Assembly (NCBI RefSeq): GCF_963676685.1
Contig: NC_092357.1
Location: 65,637,957-65,701,956, forward strand
Direction of reading: 5' to 3'
Length of the DNA: 64,000 nucleotides
Origin: Mytilus edulis
Taxonomy: Eukaryota; Mollusca; Bivalvia; Mytilida; Mytilidae
Every line of letters starts with the position of its first letter. The stretch's first letter is position 1. The translations under genes were made by a program, and so were the position numbers. A model generated the notes under the pieces. The model searched no databases, was not told the origin of the DNA, and saw only the letters and a list, made by a program, of their open reading frames with translations. Of the stretch, positions 1 through 12,077 are shown in pieces.

Positions 1-2220
1 AAATAAATAAGCCAGATTTGCTTAATGATCAGATTGACACCAAATTCCCCACCAAAAAATATCTATAACGAGGTAATAACCGTGAACAACACACTTCGTG
101 CAGGATACAAATAAGTGGCGGGAAATAATATAAAAGATTTGTAGGTTGACGATAAGGTTACATATAAAATGCCGTAAATCAATATAGTGTACAGCCCAAA
201 GTTTATTCAGATTTGACAATTTTTTTGACGGGTTTCTTGTGCAAGGAACAATTTTAAGAATCTGTTTTAAAAAGTATAATCCTAATGGTCAATGGCCTAA
301 CAATGGAACAAATACTTAAAAACGCTTCTGAATAAAATCATAAAAAACTTTCTAAATACTAGTAGTACATTGTATAACATGTATGAATTCTTCAAGGATT
401 TACTGTGGAACAAGTCTTTACACAATAATAATAATTGGTTCCAGTAATAATTTGATGTTCGTTAACAAGTGAAAAAAGTAAACCTTTGTTTTTCAATCAC
501 CAAACATACACGTAACAGCCGGCTTGTAGTTAGCGTCAATACCATGCGTGGTTCGAATATACAAGATACGTCAGTGGTACTCGAATCAAATTTGATATTG
601 TAGTTTACATCCCCGACATTTGTCAATAAAAAGGAATTATTTATAAGCGAATTTCGTACAAGTGAGAGGTTAGGCCAGCTACACAAACAGATTAAATCCA
701 CTATTTTCTGCATAAGAACATGGTGTGATTAGCCAGAAATATAACAGTTGTTGTCTATACATTTGATGGCATTGCTTAGGGACTTTCCATTTACTATTTT
801 GTGTATTGTTTGATATTCCAGCAGTTTCCATGTGCAATCAGAGATGACCCACCTCTTTGTTTCAATATTACTAAAAAGTAAAATCACAAAAATACTGAAC
901 TTAGAGGAAGATCAATTGGGAAAGTCCATAATCACATTGCAAAATCAAATAACAAAACGCATCAAAAACGAATGGACAAGAACTGTCATATTCCTGACTT
1001 GGTACAGGCATTTTCAAATGTAGAAAATGGTGGATTAAACCTGGTTCTATAGCGCTAACCCTCTCACTTTTGTAATGACAGTCTCATCAATTTCCGATAT
1101 TTTAACATTGATGCGTTAAATAAACAGACACAATAAATATAATAGTCAAAATATTGGTACATCAGTCATCATCGTTTAACAATTTTAAAAGGAACAATTT
1201 AACAGAACACAAAAACATCTACTATCTACGAACACATTTATTGAGTGTCTGACGTCAGAAAATTTTATACGTCACATAAATTTGTCGTTCAATGTGCGTA
1301 CAAACAATTTTAAAAATTTTCATGGGAATGTTAGCATACAGGGTTAAAAAATCAAAAGTATGTAAGAATAAATTTAAGAAATAGACCGAGATTTAAACTA
1401 GTCCAAAAGTTATATATAGAATTTATAAGAATCCAAAAATAGTTAATACCACTACGCGATTGAATGATTTTGACGTTTGTGGTTCAACGTATATTGTAAT
1501 TCATAATAGAAATATATCATAATGACATATAATAGAACAATATCATACTGACGGGATCTTTTAAAGTACAGAGTCACGTTATAAGAACAAAAGAAATACA
1601 AAAAGTCGCAAATACAAAACAAACCACAAAAAAATGAAAGCCAATACAAACACATTGACGAGATGTATAAGTACCGAGCCACGTGAAACGGATATCACAT
1701 GAAACCATTTAACAGTAAAAGTAATATTAATAATAGAACAAAGACAAATGAAAGAACTATAAAACACGTTGTTAAGATGATAAACAACATCAGTACGAAG
1801 AATCTATACATCAAGACCATCGTGTATAACTAAAACACACCCGCGAAATCGCGGGCATATACAGCTTGTAAACTGTTGTAGGATGAATTTTTGAAAAAGA
1901 TATTATGACTGGAGAATTTCATATAAGGTATCAAAAGCCCTCTCCCTTTTTTTCAAAGTCCGTTATGTGTTTCTTTTCTGTTAAGTTCAAGTATTTTTCG
2001 TGTTTCTGGCCATATACCACTGTTATTCTTCCCCTTTGCGACAATGCATTTTTTGGTAAACGTCAAATTAAATCAAAAATTTGCACCGCTTCAAACATGA
2101 AATAAATGAAACTGCTTATAGACCATTATTACTCTAATAAAATGTGCTTCTAGGACAATCCATCAGTGTTTTTCCTTTTGAGAGCCCTATTAACATACCA
2201 ATGGTAGGTTCTCAATCTCG
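1..2220. other. AT-rich intergenic DNA, no gene seen
   Basis: Only short chance reading frames occur here, none with a domain I recognise. About 735-1080 is a dispersed repeat, listed separately. The remainder is unique-looking AT-rich sequence. Confidence 0.6.
735..1080 (+). repeat. Dispersed repeat, family R3
   Basis: The same text, diverged, appears at about 14455-14700 in the same orientation and at about 24110-24200 and 30615-30795 inverted. Shared words include ACTTGGTACAGGCATTTTC and AACTGTCATATTCCTGACTT. Looser relatives lie near 3985-4120 (inverted) and 9500-9620. The short reading frame at 832-1023 lies inside the repeat and is not a gene. I recognise the family as common in mussel DNA but cannot assign a transposon class. 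Confidence 0.6.
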
Positions 2221-2224
2221 TATA

Positions 2225-2445
2225 AATGACCAAGGCTTATTTGAGGGGTAATCTAAGTGGCCCTGATCCCGAAATCCCGGGCTTAAAAACATGAAATCCA
2301 GAGGTGCGTATTTTAACGAAATTCATATCCCGACATCGATATTCCGAAATTTAAGAAAAATATATTCCCGCATCCCGTAAAGATCAATCCCGAAATCCCG
2401 AGCTTCAAAACACCCGATCCCGACGTCCCGAATAAGTCCTGCTTC
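2225..2445. repeat. CCCGA-rich degenerate repeat
   Basis: The words GATCCCGAAATCCCGGGCTT and ATCCCGAAATCCCGAGCTTC, each followed by AAAACA, recur about 125 bp apart, with further copies of CCCGA between. It is a short degenerate tandem repeat in otherwise AT-rich DNA. Confidence 0.6.
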
Positions 2446-2489
2446 CCTGTAATCTCTACCCTACTTTCATTTTGGCCAAATCACTACTT

Positions 2490-2710
2490 TCACTTTCAAC
2501 AATAAACTTTTATGCCCCATTTATGGAAATTATGTTTTCTAGTCTGTTCGTCCGTTCGTTCGTCCGTCCGTCTGTTTCGCTTCAGGTTAAAGTTTTTGTC
2601 GGGATAGTTTTTGATGAAGTTGAAGTCCTACCAACTCGAAACTTAGTAAATATGTTTCTTATGATATGATTTTTCTCATTTTAATGCCAAATTAGAGATT
2701 TTACCCCATT
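2490..2710 (-). repeat. Dispersed repeat with a GACGGACAAACGAACGGAC core (copy 1)
   Basis: Read on the minus strand this matches about 32210-32460 on the plus strand. Both contain a short run of GACGGAC/GAACGGAC units flanked by text about a CATAATG..CCC end and a CTTTCATTTGGCATT-like stretch. The frame at 2472-2669 is inside the repeat. Confidence 0.55.
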
Positions 2711-5205
2711 TCACGGTCCACTAATAAAACATAGTAAATGATAGTGCCGATGTGGCATCCGTATACTATGGACACATTCTTGTTTCATGTTAAAAACTTT
2801 TACTTACTAGTATTTCAATATATATGCAACTGGTATGACCCCTTATATAGTAAATATTTCAGAAAAAAAGTAGACAGAATACAGAAAGTCTCTTTATATT
2901 ATAGTAGTATAATCGTAGTTTACAGGTGGATAAACGATAAAACATAATTGTCTCTAAGGAGGTATAATAGTTGTGGTTTTTGCGATCTAAAAACCATGAT
3001 ATGGAGAACGCTCTGATTGGCTTATTTATTTTACATTTTTGTAATCTATGGCTTATTTATTTTTCATTTTTGTAATCTATCATACGATTGGTTGTTCTTG
3101 CGCATGTTTAAAACCGGAAGTCTTATCTATGACTAAAAGTCAGTCTGATAACGGAAACAATATCCGGACTTCTATTTTGTCGTTTTTCTCCCAAAATAAC
3201 GCAATCTGAATAATCATAAGAATGGATAACAAATTCAACTATGCATGTTACCTAAAGAACACAGAGGCATTATGATTCTTTTATTGTGGAAGGAAGAGAA
3301 GCGACACACAAAATGAGGTTTTCTCGTTTAATAGTATAGATAATAAAGGACTTTTGAAAATAAAAGTTACAAAAATTGTATTAAATCAGACAAAGGTCAC
3401 TAATGCCTTTTTAGAGAGGATCTTTGTAGTTCGAAAACTGAATCAATATATAGTAGGATGTAGGGATCTCATGGAATTGGCACATCATCCTTTTGAACCC
3501 GCCTTCTTATAATATGTCTACATGCGATGATTCACACAGGAGAATCGCGTTTAAATAAAAATCTGCCCTTACAAAATTAGTTTATATTAACATAAATGGC
3601 AGTGAAAATGATATACGTGATATGTTTAATTTTATTTGTTAAGACACTCGTAGGTTTGAAATGTTTGTTACGCGGATGCGTTGTCTGTCAATGAAAGACT
3701 CATCAGCGACGAATAAATCAAAAAAGGTGGAAGCCAAATCATGATTGCGAAATTATAGAACATTTAAACGTATAAAATCCATAAAGTTGAGTCAAATCGG
3801 ATGGAAGGCACTTTAGTGTTTCGATAATCTATGATGTTTTATTAGATTTAATATAAAATGACCGCTATGTCTTGTCATACTAGAACTACTGACTATACCT
3901 GGCTGGTGAGACTGTTTTTGACGAAACGGTACCGAATTGCATGTAATCGAATTGAATTTGTACCGTAGTCCTGTCATGAAATGTTGTCATTTTAGTGTTA
4001 TATTTAACATTGTTATAAGTTTGGCTGGCCACAAAACCAGGTTCAACCCACGATTTTTCTCACAAGGCCAACAATCAGGAAAATGGAAGTTGTTATCATT
4101 TAATTCGTTTCTATGTTTGTTGATTTGTCTTTTGGTTTTTGTTGAACGTCAGTGTTTCTGTTGTTTCGTTGTTTTCCTCTTATAGTTGATGTGTTTCCGT
4201 CGGTTTAAGTTTATAACCCGGATTTGTTTTCTCTCAATCGATATATGACTTTCAAACAGCGGTATACTACTGTTGCCTTTATGTATGAACGAGTGGATGG
4301 AAAAAAGTTATGAAAGATACATATGACAGGGTTATAAATTTACCACGATAGACGAGCCATATATATAAAACAGGATTCTAATATGACGTGCTTCTTTCGC
4401 TTTGTAAACAACACTGTTTGAAAATTCTCGATATATCTATACTCAGCGCAGACTCAGTGATATACATAATAATAGATGTTACAATATACCTCCCACGTAA
4501 ATCCACATGTATTTGAACCTACTTTGCAAACGCTTTGCCAATTTTATTGTATTATAAATTGTAATAAAACAAAAGACAAAAGACAAAAGAACTTTTATTC
4601 TTATTCGGATGCATAATAAAAAGAATTAATATAATGTAACTAGTTTTGTTTATTTCCTAAATATAGTAACACAGCTATATTGTGCAATGTCTATTTCATC
4701 ATGGAACACTTTCTCTACAATCAGGGGTTCATTAAGGGATGAAAATAAGCTTGATATTTATGTTACCATTTTAAAAGCTATTAATATACTAATTTAAGTT
4801 GCAGTATAAAAACAATATTTAGTCAATGTCACAAAAATATAATCTTTTTTTGTAACCATCGAAGTTCGTATAATATTGTATTAAAATGGAATTCTGAGGT
4901 AGGTTTTCTTTTGTTTTCCATTCTATTGCATTTGATTTCAGAGAGTCCACATGGCAGCTCCTTCGTTACGAAATGTCAATTTTGGATTTGACGGTAGCTT
5001 ACGAGAAAATATGTAAATTAAAAATCGGAAATATTGGGTTTGAGAATTAACATATTTTTTCCAGCGGTTATTAACGAAATAATCAATGCAAGCTAAATAT
5101 TTATGAGAATATTTGAGCTTTATTAACAAGGAGTAAAAAAGAACAGCTTCACACACGACATACCCACTCTCGCTTCAGTATTTGAATGAACTTATTTGTC
5201 CTATT
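2711..5205. other. AT-rich intergenic DNA, no gene seen
   Basis: No coding signal. A ~40-bp direct duplication (GGCTTATTTATTTT..TTTTGTAATCTAT) sits at about 3015-3083. Fragments of dispersed repeats lie at about 3985-4110 and 4160-4290; the second recurs, diverged, at about 24230-24350 and, inverted, near 9190-9300. Confidence 0.6.
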
Positions 5206-5211
5206 AGAATC

Positions 5212-5377
5212 GAAATAATTCATGGAAGCCATAGATTTGTTGTAAATTTACACATGGCCTGGGCCGTGATATTCGTTAATTTTATCCCTCGCTAACGCTC
5301 AGGATAAAATTCGAATATCACGGCCCAGGCCATGTGTAAATTTCCAACAAATCTATGGCTTCCATGAATTATTTCTT
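5212..5377. repeat. Near-perfect hairpin (snap-back MITE)
   Basis: Arms of about 62 bp (left ~5212-5274, right ~5311-5377) are near-perfect inverted copies around a ~35-bp centre. Shared words are TTCATGGAAGCCATAGATTT and CATGGCCTGGGCCGTGATAT with their reverse complements. It sits just before the conserved 5' flank of C1q copy 1. A non-autonomous inverted-repeat element is the simplest reading. Confidence 0.85.
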
Positions 5378-5384
5378 AATTTAA

Positions 5385-5543
5385 AAGATGATAAAAGTTC
5401 AACTAATTGTCGCATCACAATGTACGCTGAGGTTATCTCAAATTTGAAAATTTCAAATGTATACGATAGTATATCTTTTTAGATAACATATTTAAAAAAA
5501 AAGTCATTTAACAATCAAAAAGTGCAGCCGAAAAATAGAGTAA
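5385..5543 (+). promoter_or_regulatory. 5' flank shared by both C1q copies (copy 1)
   Basis: This stretch aligns by eye with 11925-12077, which lies just before C1q copy 2. Shared blocks are GATAAAAGTT, the ACAATGTAC/ACGATGTAC block, GAGGTTATCTC and ATCAAAAAG(A/T)GCAGC. It shows that the duplication included upstream DNA and is likely promoter or 5' UTR; the function is inferred from position only. Confidence 0.5.
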
Positions 5544-6840
5544 ATGTTTATAATGAAAGCCATAGTTTTATTTTCCATTTTTGTATTCAACTCCGAATTT
5601 CTATTAGAGGATAAAAATCTACAACCAAGTGGTACTGTTAGCAATCAGTATCCTTCTATGTTAAACTACTATTCACCAAGAACTTGAAACATTACATTTG
5701 AAAACAAACAGGAAACGACAATGAATTTACTGACGTTACAACTGAAGCAGAAATTTGCAGAAATTTGCAGAAATGGTAACAAACATTTCCGAAAATTCAT
5801 CACGAAACGACTCTTGCAAAGTGTTAATTGAAGAGTTGAAAGAAAACGCCAAAGAAGTTAAACAAAACAACACGCGTTTGCATGGTGATCTTGAAACACT
5901 ACAGCTTAAATATAGTATCCTTTAGGGCATACGATACAGTTACAGGGGAGGTAATGACGTTGCTAACGTAAAATGTTATTTTCGCGACGTCAAACTATGA
6001 CATATCGGGAAAAAATGCATTTTTTGACTGATTTTTATCATTCAAACTGATTTAATTTGAAAACGAGTGCATGTACCCCTATTTTTTAAAACGACATTTT
6101 CTTTCATTTTGCAGGGAGATTATGTGGACCAAATTTTATAAAACTGTAAATAGTGCAATTTTTTTTAATTTTGATAAATATACAGAAAACAAATACGTTT
6201 TTTTCTCAATTCATGACCATTTGATAAATATGAGTTATTTCTGAATAAAAAATGCATAAATTTTTAGGACACTTATAAAATACAGAAATTACAAATTATT
6301 TAATAAAAAACAATGTGTATTTATCTTTTAAAACAAAAAAGTTATGGTTTTCTTTCGAAAGGGAAAATACGGTCACAAATCCGAATTTTGAGCAACTATA
6401 CAAAATTTCGAACTCATTTCACTCAAAAAGTAGCACATGAAGGTATATTTTTTATAACATATTTGATTAATTCAGGCACAAAATAGCCAATAAGGAAATT
6501 TTTTATCAAACTGTAAATACGGGATCAAAACTGTATCGTATGCCCTTAACACGACATTTGAGAATACAACTACAGAACTGAAAAACAGTTTTTATGAATT
6601 AAAACAATTGAAGAATGTTCCTCCGTTTCTTCATTAAGGGGTCACGAGCAAGTTCGAAATGATGATTTTTTTTGGCTCTATACAATTTTAACAATACAGT
6701 CGGAGGCAGCAATTAACAGAAAGATGAACCGACGCCAAACAAATTGCAAAACGTTGACAAAGAAATGAATAAAAATATTATCGAGCTTCAGAGAAATGGC
6801 AGTAACAATTATAAAGGTATATTTAGTTATATTAAGGGTT
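5544..6840 (+). pseudogene. C1q-domain gene copy 1, broken 5' coiled-coil part
   Basis: From ATG at 5544 the frame reads MFIMKAIVLFSIFVFNSEF, a plausible secretion signal closely like the start of copy 2 at 12078. The coiled-coil part that follows has stops and frame changes within ~150 bp. A 621-bp MITE (5925-6545) interrupts it. Beyond the MITE a coil-like frame (NTTFENTTTELKNSFYELKQ) resumes. A second coil segment at ~6706-6829 ends at a donor-like AAAG/GTATAT. The matching C1q domain is probably the fragment at 10529-10683. The intact ancestor would have been a secreted protein with signal peptide, coiled coil and globular C1q lectin-like domain. This copy cannot encode it. Confidence 0.75.
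5925..6545. mobile_element. 621-bp MITE with TTA target duplication (PIF/Harbinger-like)
   Basis: The ends are perfect inverted repeats, GGGCATACGATACAGTT on the left and AACTGTATCGTATGCCC on the right. They are flanked by TTA at 5922-5924 and TTA at 6546-6548. A 3-bp TTA duplication is the known habit of the PIF/Harbinger superfamily. There is no transposase frame. It lies inside the coiled-coil exon of C1q copy 1. Confidence 0.8.
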
Positions 6841-7098
6841 CATAATATTAACTTTAAAACATACTCTAATCAGTATTAATAACCGGGCCTTAGAGACGGG
6901 TTGGTCCACGTACGGGTATTTCATCTATAATGGCCACAAGCCTGTCATCACTGAGGTTGTTAGTTTGGCTCTAATCTTAAGGAGGTCAGTGGTTATCTTC
7001 GATCGGCATTCCGACTTCCAGCGCCAATAAAGCCACGATACAGCCAACAGTGCAAAAAAAATCATCAACAATTACAGCAAAATACATTGAGTTTATAG

Positions 7099-7317
7099 GT
7101 AAAGGTAATATCTTTGGATAGCTTGCTTGTTAGTTAAACCGTGAAATCATTATAAGATTAACTGTACTACCCTCCTTTCGGAGTAGTCTAGTCTTACAGA
7201 CAGATAGGCTGGTTATCTATCTGACAAGTCTACTCTTAAAGGAGGGTAGTATACATAACCGAATGATGACTTTACGGTTCAGCTAGCAAACAAGCTAACC
7301 AAAAATTCTACCCTTAC
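7099..7317. repeat. Inverted-repeat (foldback) element, ~219 bp
   Basis: Left and right halves are imperfect reverse complements (about 95 bp each). Matching words include TACTACCCTCCTTT against AAAGGAGGGTAGTA and TAGCTTGCTTGTTAG against CTAGCAAACAAGCTA. It is a non-autonomous foldback-type element in the broken C1q copy 1 locus. Confidence 0.7.
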
Positions 7318-7621
7318 ATACACACTCAAGGCACTGTGATGTAAGCAATAATAACATTTATTTTTCGGAATATTCCATCTGTTTGCAGTGCGTTAGATGC
7401 ACTAGAAGATATGTTTCAAGTGTTTTCTATAGCATTATAGTAATACATGTCAGGGAAATAATCAATCCACTAAAGTTACCATTACATCGAAACTGCAAGA
7501 GTATAGATGTGATGTAAAGGCCACCTGACCGACCTGTTTGGTTGTAATCTTACGGATATTTGGGAAATGATTGTAAGGACTCGCATCCAAAAGATGGCAG
7601 TTGATATCTACTTACTTACTT

Positions 7622-8055
7622 AGTCCTTGCTATGTCTTACGGCACATAGTTTCCTTCACTCTTCTCGGTTGTTTGATTTTCTTTCCACTGTGCCCCGGGT
7701 ATATCCTCTTTCCTTTAGTTCATTTTCTATGGTGCGTCACCATGTTGTTTCAGGAAGTCCTCTTTTTCTTTTCGCCTCTGGTGTCCATCTTAGGGCTACC
7801 TTGGTCATGTCATCAAATGGTTTGCGTATAACATGACCAAGCCACCTCCATTTTTTTGTATCAGCAAAGTCGCCATGTCCTTGGTGCTGGTCATCTCATG
7901 TATGTCTTTGTTGGAGATTTTTTTTGACTAGAATATTTTCGTTATCTTCCTCAGACATGTGTCATGGAAGCTAGAGAGTCTGTTGATATCTTTCTCAGTC
8001 ATTCTCCAGCTTTCTGAGCCATATAGAAGTACATATAGTACACAGTTGTTACGGG
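7622..8055 (-). pseudogene. RTE-type LINE, reverse-transcriptase C-terminal fragment
   Basis: The minus strand encodes, with stops and frame changes, the tail typical of RTE-like LINEs: LYGSESWRMTEKDINRLSSF, then HDTCLRKITKIF, then WRWLGHVIRKPFDDMTKVAL, then RWTPEAKRKRGLPETTW, and finally a short LCAVRHSKD end. The W-x-W-x-GHV and RWTPE-KRKRG motifs are characteristic of that C-terminal region. At least three stops lie in the otherwise aligned frames, so it is dead. The plus-strand frames at 7601-7836 are shadows. Confidence 0.8.
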
Positions 8056-8079
8056 TGCCACATGTGGAGCAGGATCTGC

Positions 8080-8279
8080 TTACCCTTCCGGAGCACCTGA
8101 GATCACCCCTAGTTTTTGGTGGGGTTCGTGTTGTTTATTCTTTAGTTTTCTATGTTGTGTCATGTGTACTATTGTTTTTCTGTTTGTCTTTTTCATTTTT
8201 AGCTATGGCGTTGTCAGTTTGTTTTAGATTTATGAGTTTGACTGTCCCTTTGGTATCTTTCGTCCCTCTTTTGTTATAG
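8080..8279 (+). repeat. Dispersed repeat, family R8 (copy 1)
   Basis: This ~200-bp unit ends in ATGAGTTTGACTGTCCCTTT and TGGTATCTTTCGTCCC. An inverted copy lies at about 13087-13315 inside the intron of C1q copy 2, and a short piece (TTTACCCTTCCGGAACATCT) at about 16768-16815. The 106-residue frame at 7959-8279 is mostly this repeat and is not a gene. Confidence 0.7.
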
Positions 8280-8689
8280 AGTCTGAACTTGGTCTTCAGA
8301 CCAACTATTAGGAATAACAGGTTGTTCCCATTTTTTCTGGAATACTGGGTGTAAAGTATCCGCTGCTAGCACTGGATCTAGTTGATATCTAGCAAATATA
8401 TAAAACTTACAAATATCTTCATTATCGGTTGTTCGCAATTTTTTTATCATGAAAATAATAATATTTGCGGATAAGTAATGTATTTTTTCATATGTCAATT
8501 TTTAGTTTTCTGGTAAATACACTAAAGTCTTTTTATACGTACCGCTCAAAATTATTTGCAGAGGTACACACATAATGTGGCGGGGCTAACCTGTTTGGTG
8601 TCGCGCCAAACCCTCCCCTGATATTGGACAGTGGTGTAACAGTACTTATCTTACCTCCTATACATTTCTAGGAATGTGATTGGTTAAAA

Positions 8690-8850
8690 GCGCCCTCATG
8701 GAGACCGTGCTTATTTCATATTAGGTTATTAGGGAGGCGGCTTATCGCATACACGGTTAGTAGTGGTGTTACGTCCATTTTTTATTCCATATAAAGTAGT
8801 AGGGAGGCGGGGCTTATTTCATTCACGGTTGGTAGTGGTGTTACGTCCCT
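8690..8850. repeat. ~85-bp tandem duplication
   Basis: Two head-to-tail units each contain AGGGAGGCGG, then a CACGGTTAGTAGTGGTGTTA- or CACGGTTGGTAGTGGTGTTA-like stretch ending in CGTCC. No coding potential. Confidence 0.65.
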
Positions 8851-9083
8851 TCATAAGAACAAAACGGTACTGAGAAAAAATCGTAAAGGTTTCAACAGAC
8901 GAAGAAATTGATGATTAAGATTGAAATAAATTAATAAAACACATTTGAACCTTACAAGTTTTAATTGTAGGTATCTGTTTTTGTAGGATCCATGAAAGTA
9001 GTTTCTTAATGCTAACAGTATTGAAGACTTGCTCATTTTGATAGGTCGAACCACACGTTAATATAGTCGATAAGATAAATTCG

Positions 9084-9179
9084 TTACATAGTATGCTAGT
9101 GACCTAATATTCGAGCTCACCCCATATGGAATTTACTGACCCCATATATACCGTATTAGGTCACTAGCACACTATGTAA
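9084..9179. repeat. 96-bp inverted-repeat element
   Basis: Left TTACATAGTATGCTAGTGAC continuing CTAATA pairs with right TATTAGGTCACTAGCACACT continuing ATGTAA, with one mismatch over 26 bp. The 44-bp centre holds two CCCCATAT words. Confidence 0.8.
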
Positions 9180-10520
9180 TTATTAAATAAAGGCAACAGT
9201 AGTATACCGCTGTTCAAAACTCATAAATCCATGGACAAAAAACAAAATCGGGGTAACAAACTAAAACCGAGGGAAACGCATTAAATATAAGAGGAGAACA
9301 ACGACACAACACTAAATTGTAACACACACAGAAACGGACCAAGCATCAGACAAAATCCCACGAGAATAACAAATATAACATCAATACCAAATACATGAAT
9401 TTGGGATAGACAAGTACCGTGACACGTCTTATCGCAATGTGAAATTACACTCAAAAACAAGAGAAAAGAAACGACGCAACGTTAAAATGTAACACACACA
9501 GAAACGAACAATAATATAACAATGGCCATATTCCTGACTGGGTACAGGACATTTTTAAAGGAAAAAATGGTGGGTTGAACCTGGTTTTGTGGCATGCCAA
9601 ACCTCGCACTTTAATGGCTATTGTTAAATATAACATTGAAATGACAACATAATATTACAGGACTACACTACAAATAAATAGGAGAACATATTAGACAAAG
9701 AAACACATGATTAATGGATAACAAAAAACATCAAAAATTCAATACGCCAATAACGCGCCTCGTCCACACAAGACTCACCAGTGACGCCCAGATATAAAAG
9801 ATCGAAAGTGAAAAAAAGCACAAAGTTGTACAGCACTGAAGATCAAAAGTTGAAAAAGGTTGTGTCAAATACGGCTATGTTTTTATGCTTGGGAAAAGAA
9901 CATCCTTATTATTTAGAACAATTAATGCTATTGCAAACAGTAAATTTTATCAAATGAACATAACAGATATACATAATGAAACTGAAGTATTAACTCATTA
10001 CAGAAAACAAACACGAATACACAATGCAAAGACCAACACAGAATAGACACACCCAACTCAGTCCAGGCCTCAACGCAGTAAATCATAAATCGTACAGTGA
10101 ACTATAGTTGTAATGACGTCACATACGATGGCGAAAAGGCACAAAAATTACGTCACATTTGAATTTATGAAATTTCTGAAACAGCAGAAAAATGACGTCA
10201 CATATGAAAAACTATATCTCAAATGTAAGATAGAATTAGTATTGATTAAAGATTATAATAGAACTAAATACTGATATTGCATTTAAACACAATTTAAACC
10301 CTGATCACTGATCCATTTAATCAGGTCGAGTTCAGATGAACCCTGTCTAATGGACCATGTGGACATCTGGAAGTTGTAAAGAAAATTTTTTCTGTTGTTG
10401 TTTTTTTCTGTGTTTTTTTTTTTTTGTGGTGTCAAACTCGTATTTTTCCGATGAATATTCGATTTTTCTCTCTGAACTTTTACTTTAATTTAATTTACTC
10501 ATTTAGACAAAATATAATTT
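9180..10520. other. Repeat-derived DNA between the C1q copy 1 halves
   Basis: About 9190-9640 is made of dispersed mussel-type repeats (GGCAACAGTAGTATACCGCT at its start). I see no gene. It probably lies in what was the last intron of C1q copy 1. Confidence 0.5.
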
Positions 10521-10528
10521 TTTATTCG

Positions 10529-10683
10529 CCCTGACTGCATGTGTTAAATCTGACAACTTGCTACAGCTCGCTTCTGGTTCGGCGATGAAGTTTACTGATA
10601 TAAAAACAAACATAGGAAACCTTAATATATCAACAGGCCAGTTTGTGTGTACCGTTTCTGATCTTTATCGAGCCTCACACTGA
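10529..10683 (+). pseudogene. C1q-domain fragment (probable 3' part of copy 1)
   Basis: It reads ALTACVKSDNLLQL..MKFTDIKTNIGNLNISTGQF, then VCTVSDLYRASH and a stop. This aligns with the first half of the C1q domain of copy 2 (KFKDIRTNIGNPNVS and FVCTVSDFYHIS). The second half of the domain is absent. The base before the domain is CG instead of the AG acceptor seen in copy 2, so splicing would also fail. It is a dead remnant. Confidence 0.8.
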
Positions 10684-11039
10684 TGTGACCTGTGTACAAA
10701 AACACGTTTTCGTACTATGCTCACTAAAAGCCTGATTTGTGTATCTTCATGGTGAGATTATTTTTTAGTGAAATGTTTTTTCTTTCACTAGTTAAGAAAA
10801 ATGAGATTATTGACGCAAAAAAAAATGTTGCAGCCTTATAACAGTTTATATATATGTCTCTGATATTACATGTGATAAACACTCCTTCCTTTATGTCAAC
10901 ATGCTATGTTGTCATCGGCTGAACGGGTTTAGAAAGAATCTTCAACTTAAATAAAAAGGGTGTTTGTATACATGCTATGTTTTTTTTAAAGTAGTAAAGG
11001 ATGACAGTAAGTGTTCTAATATTTGTTTACGCCAGAGAG

Positions 11040-11506
11040 GTGATTTGTTAACAAAAGATTTACTGTGGATTCATATATATTGACAATAATTTGCTCATTG
11101 AGAAGGGCAGATATCTAAAAATACCTCGAGACAATAGAACATGTCCAACTTGTAAAACCTTAGAAGATGAAAAATACTTTCTCCTCCACTGTCAAATTAA
11201 TAATGTTTTACGTATAAAACTTTTTAATGACATGGCAATAGATAATCCTATGTTTCCAAATTTATCTGATACCGAAAAACTAGTAGTCCTACTAAATCCT
11301 TCTAATATAAACCAAGTGAAAAAAAAAGGTTCCTTTATAAAACAGTCATTAGAGCTGAGGACAGGGGACTCTTATTTAGTTTTACTTGTATATATATAGA
11401 TATGTGTGTGTTCAACTCAGTTATTTTCTTGTTGTTGTTACTTTTGCTTATGCCACAAGTATAATGTTACTTATATGACAAATAAAGATTATTATTATTA
11501 TTATTC
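11040..11506 (+). pseudogene. Non-LTR retrotransposon 3' end with zinc-knuckle-like tail
   Basis: A frame at about 11091-11399 reads LIEKGRYLKIPRDNRTCPTC, then KTLEDEKYFLLHCQI. The C-x2-C...E-x4-FLLHC pattern is common at the C-terminus of LINE polyproteins after the reverse transcriptase. A relative lies at 51431-51580 (IERGRHLNIPRNERYC). After the stop a short 3' UTR carries AATAAA and ends in an (ATT)n run at ~11480-11506, as LINE 3' ends often do. The reverse transcriptase is missing: a 5'-truncated insertion. Confidence 0.75.
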
Positions 11507-11924
11507 GTTGGATACAAATGTTCGTTAGTTTCGTTGGTAAAGGTAAATCATGTTATCAAAGAATAACATATTGTCAATAGGCTTTGTATACAGATATTGG
11601 CAAAACCACGAAATCTAACATTCACGAATGTGCAAGTTTTAGCAATCCACACGAAAACTGATATCCACGAAAATATGTGAATCCACAGTATCAGCCACAA
11701 TGGATTCGGATTGCTAGTAGTTTGCGAAATCATACAGCTTTGAAATAAATGAGTTGTGTCAAATATGGGGGAAGAAAAACCTAGGTATTTCAAATAGTTT
11801 TGATATTCTATGAAAACAAATCGACTAACAGGTTATGAAACGTTATCAAAGATACAGGACAAGGCTACAATTTTAGCCCGATTTCAACTAAATAACATAT
11901 ATATATATATATAATATAAAAGAA
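11507..11924. other. Unassigned AT-rich DNA
   Basis: No gene seen; a (TA)n run lies at ~11896-11912, just before the C1q copy 2 flank. Confidence 0.5.
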
Positions 11925-12077
11925 TTTGATAGAAGATAAAAGTTTAACCATTAATCACATTACGATGTACATTGAGGCAGAGGTTATCTCCAATTTGAAT
12001 CATAGTTTATATTTTAGATAAACTATATTAATAATTCATTTTAAAATATAAATCAAAAAGAGCAGCAGAATAAAAAT
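11925..12077 (+). promoter_or_regulatory. 5' flank shared by both C1q copies (copy 2)
   Basis: Homologous to 5385-5543 before copy 1. Likely promoter or 5' UTR retained after gene duplication; no specific binding site is claimed. Confidence 0.5.

Noticed and set aside
7959..8279. 106-residue hydrophobic protein
   Set aside because: The frame lies in a dispersed repeat (R8) that also occurs at 13087-13315; the hydrophobic look comes from T-rich codons.
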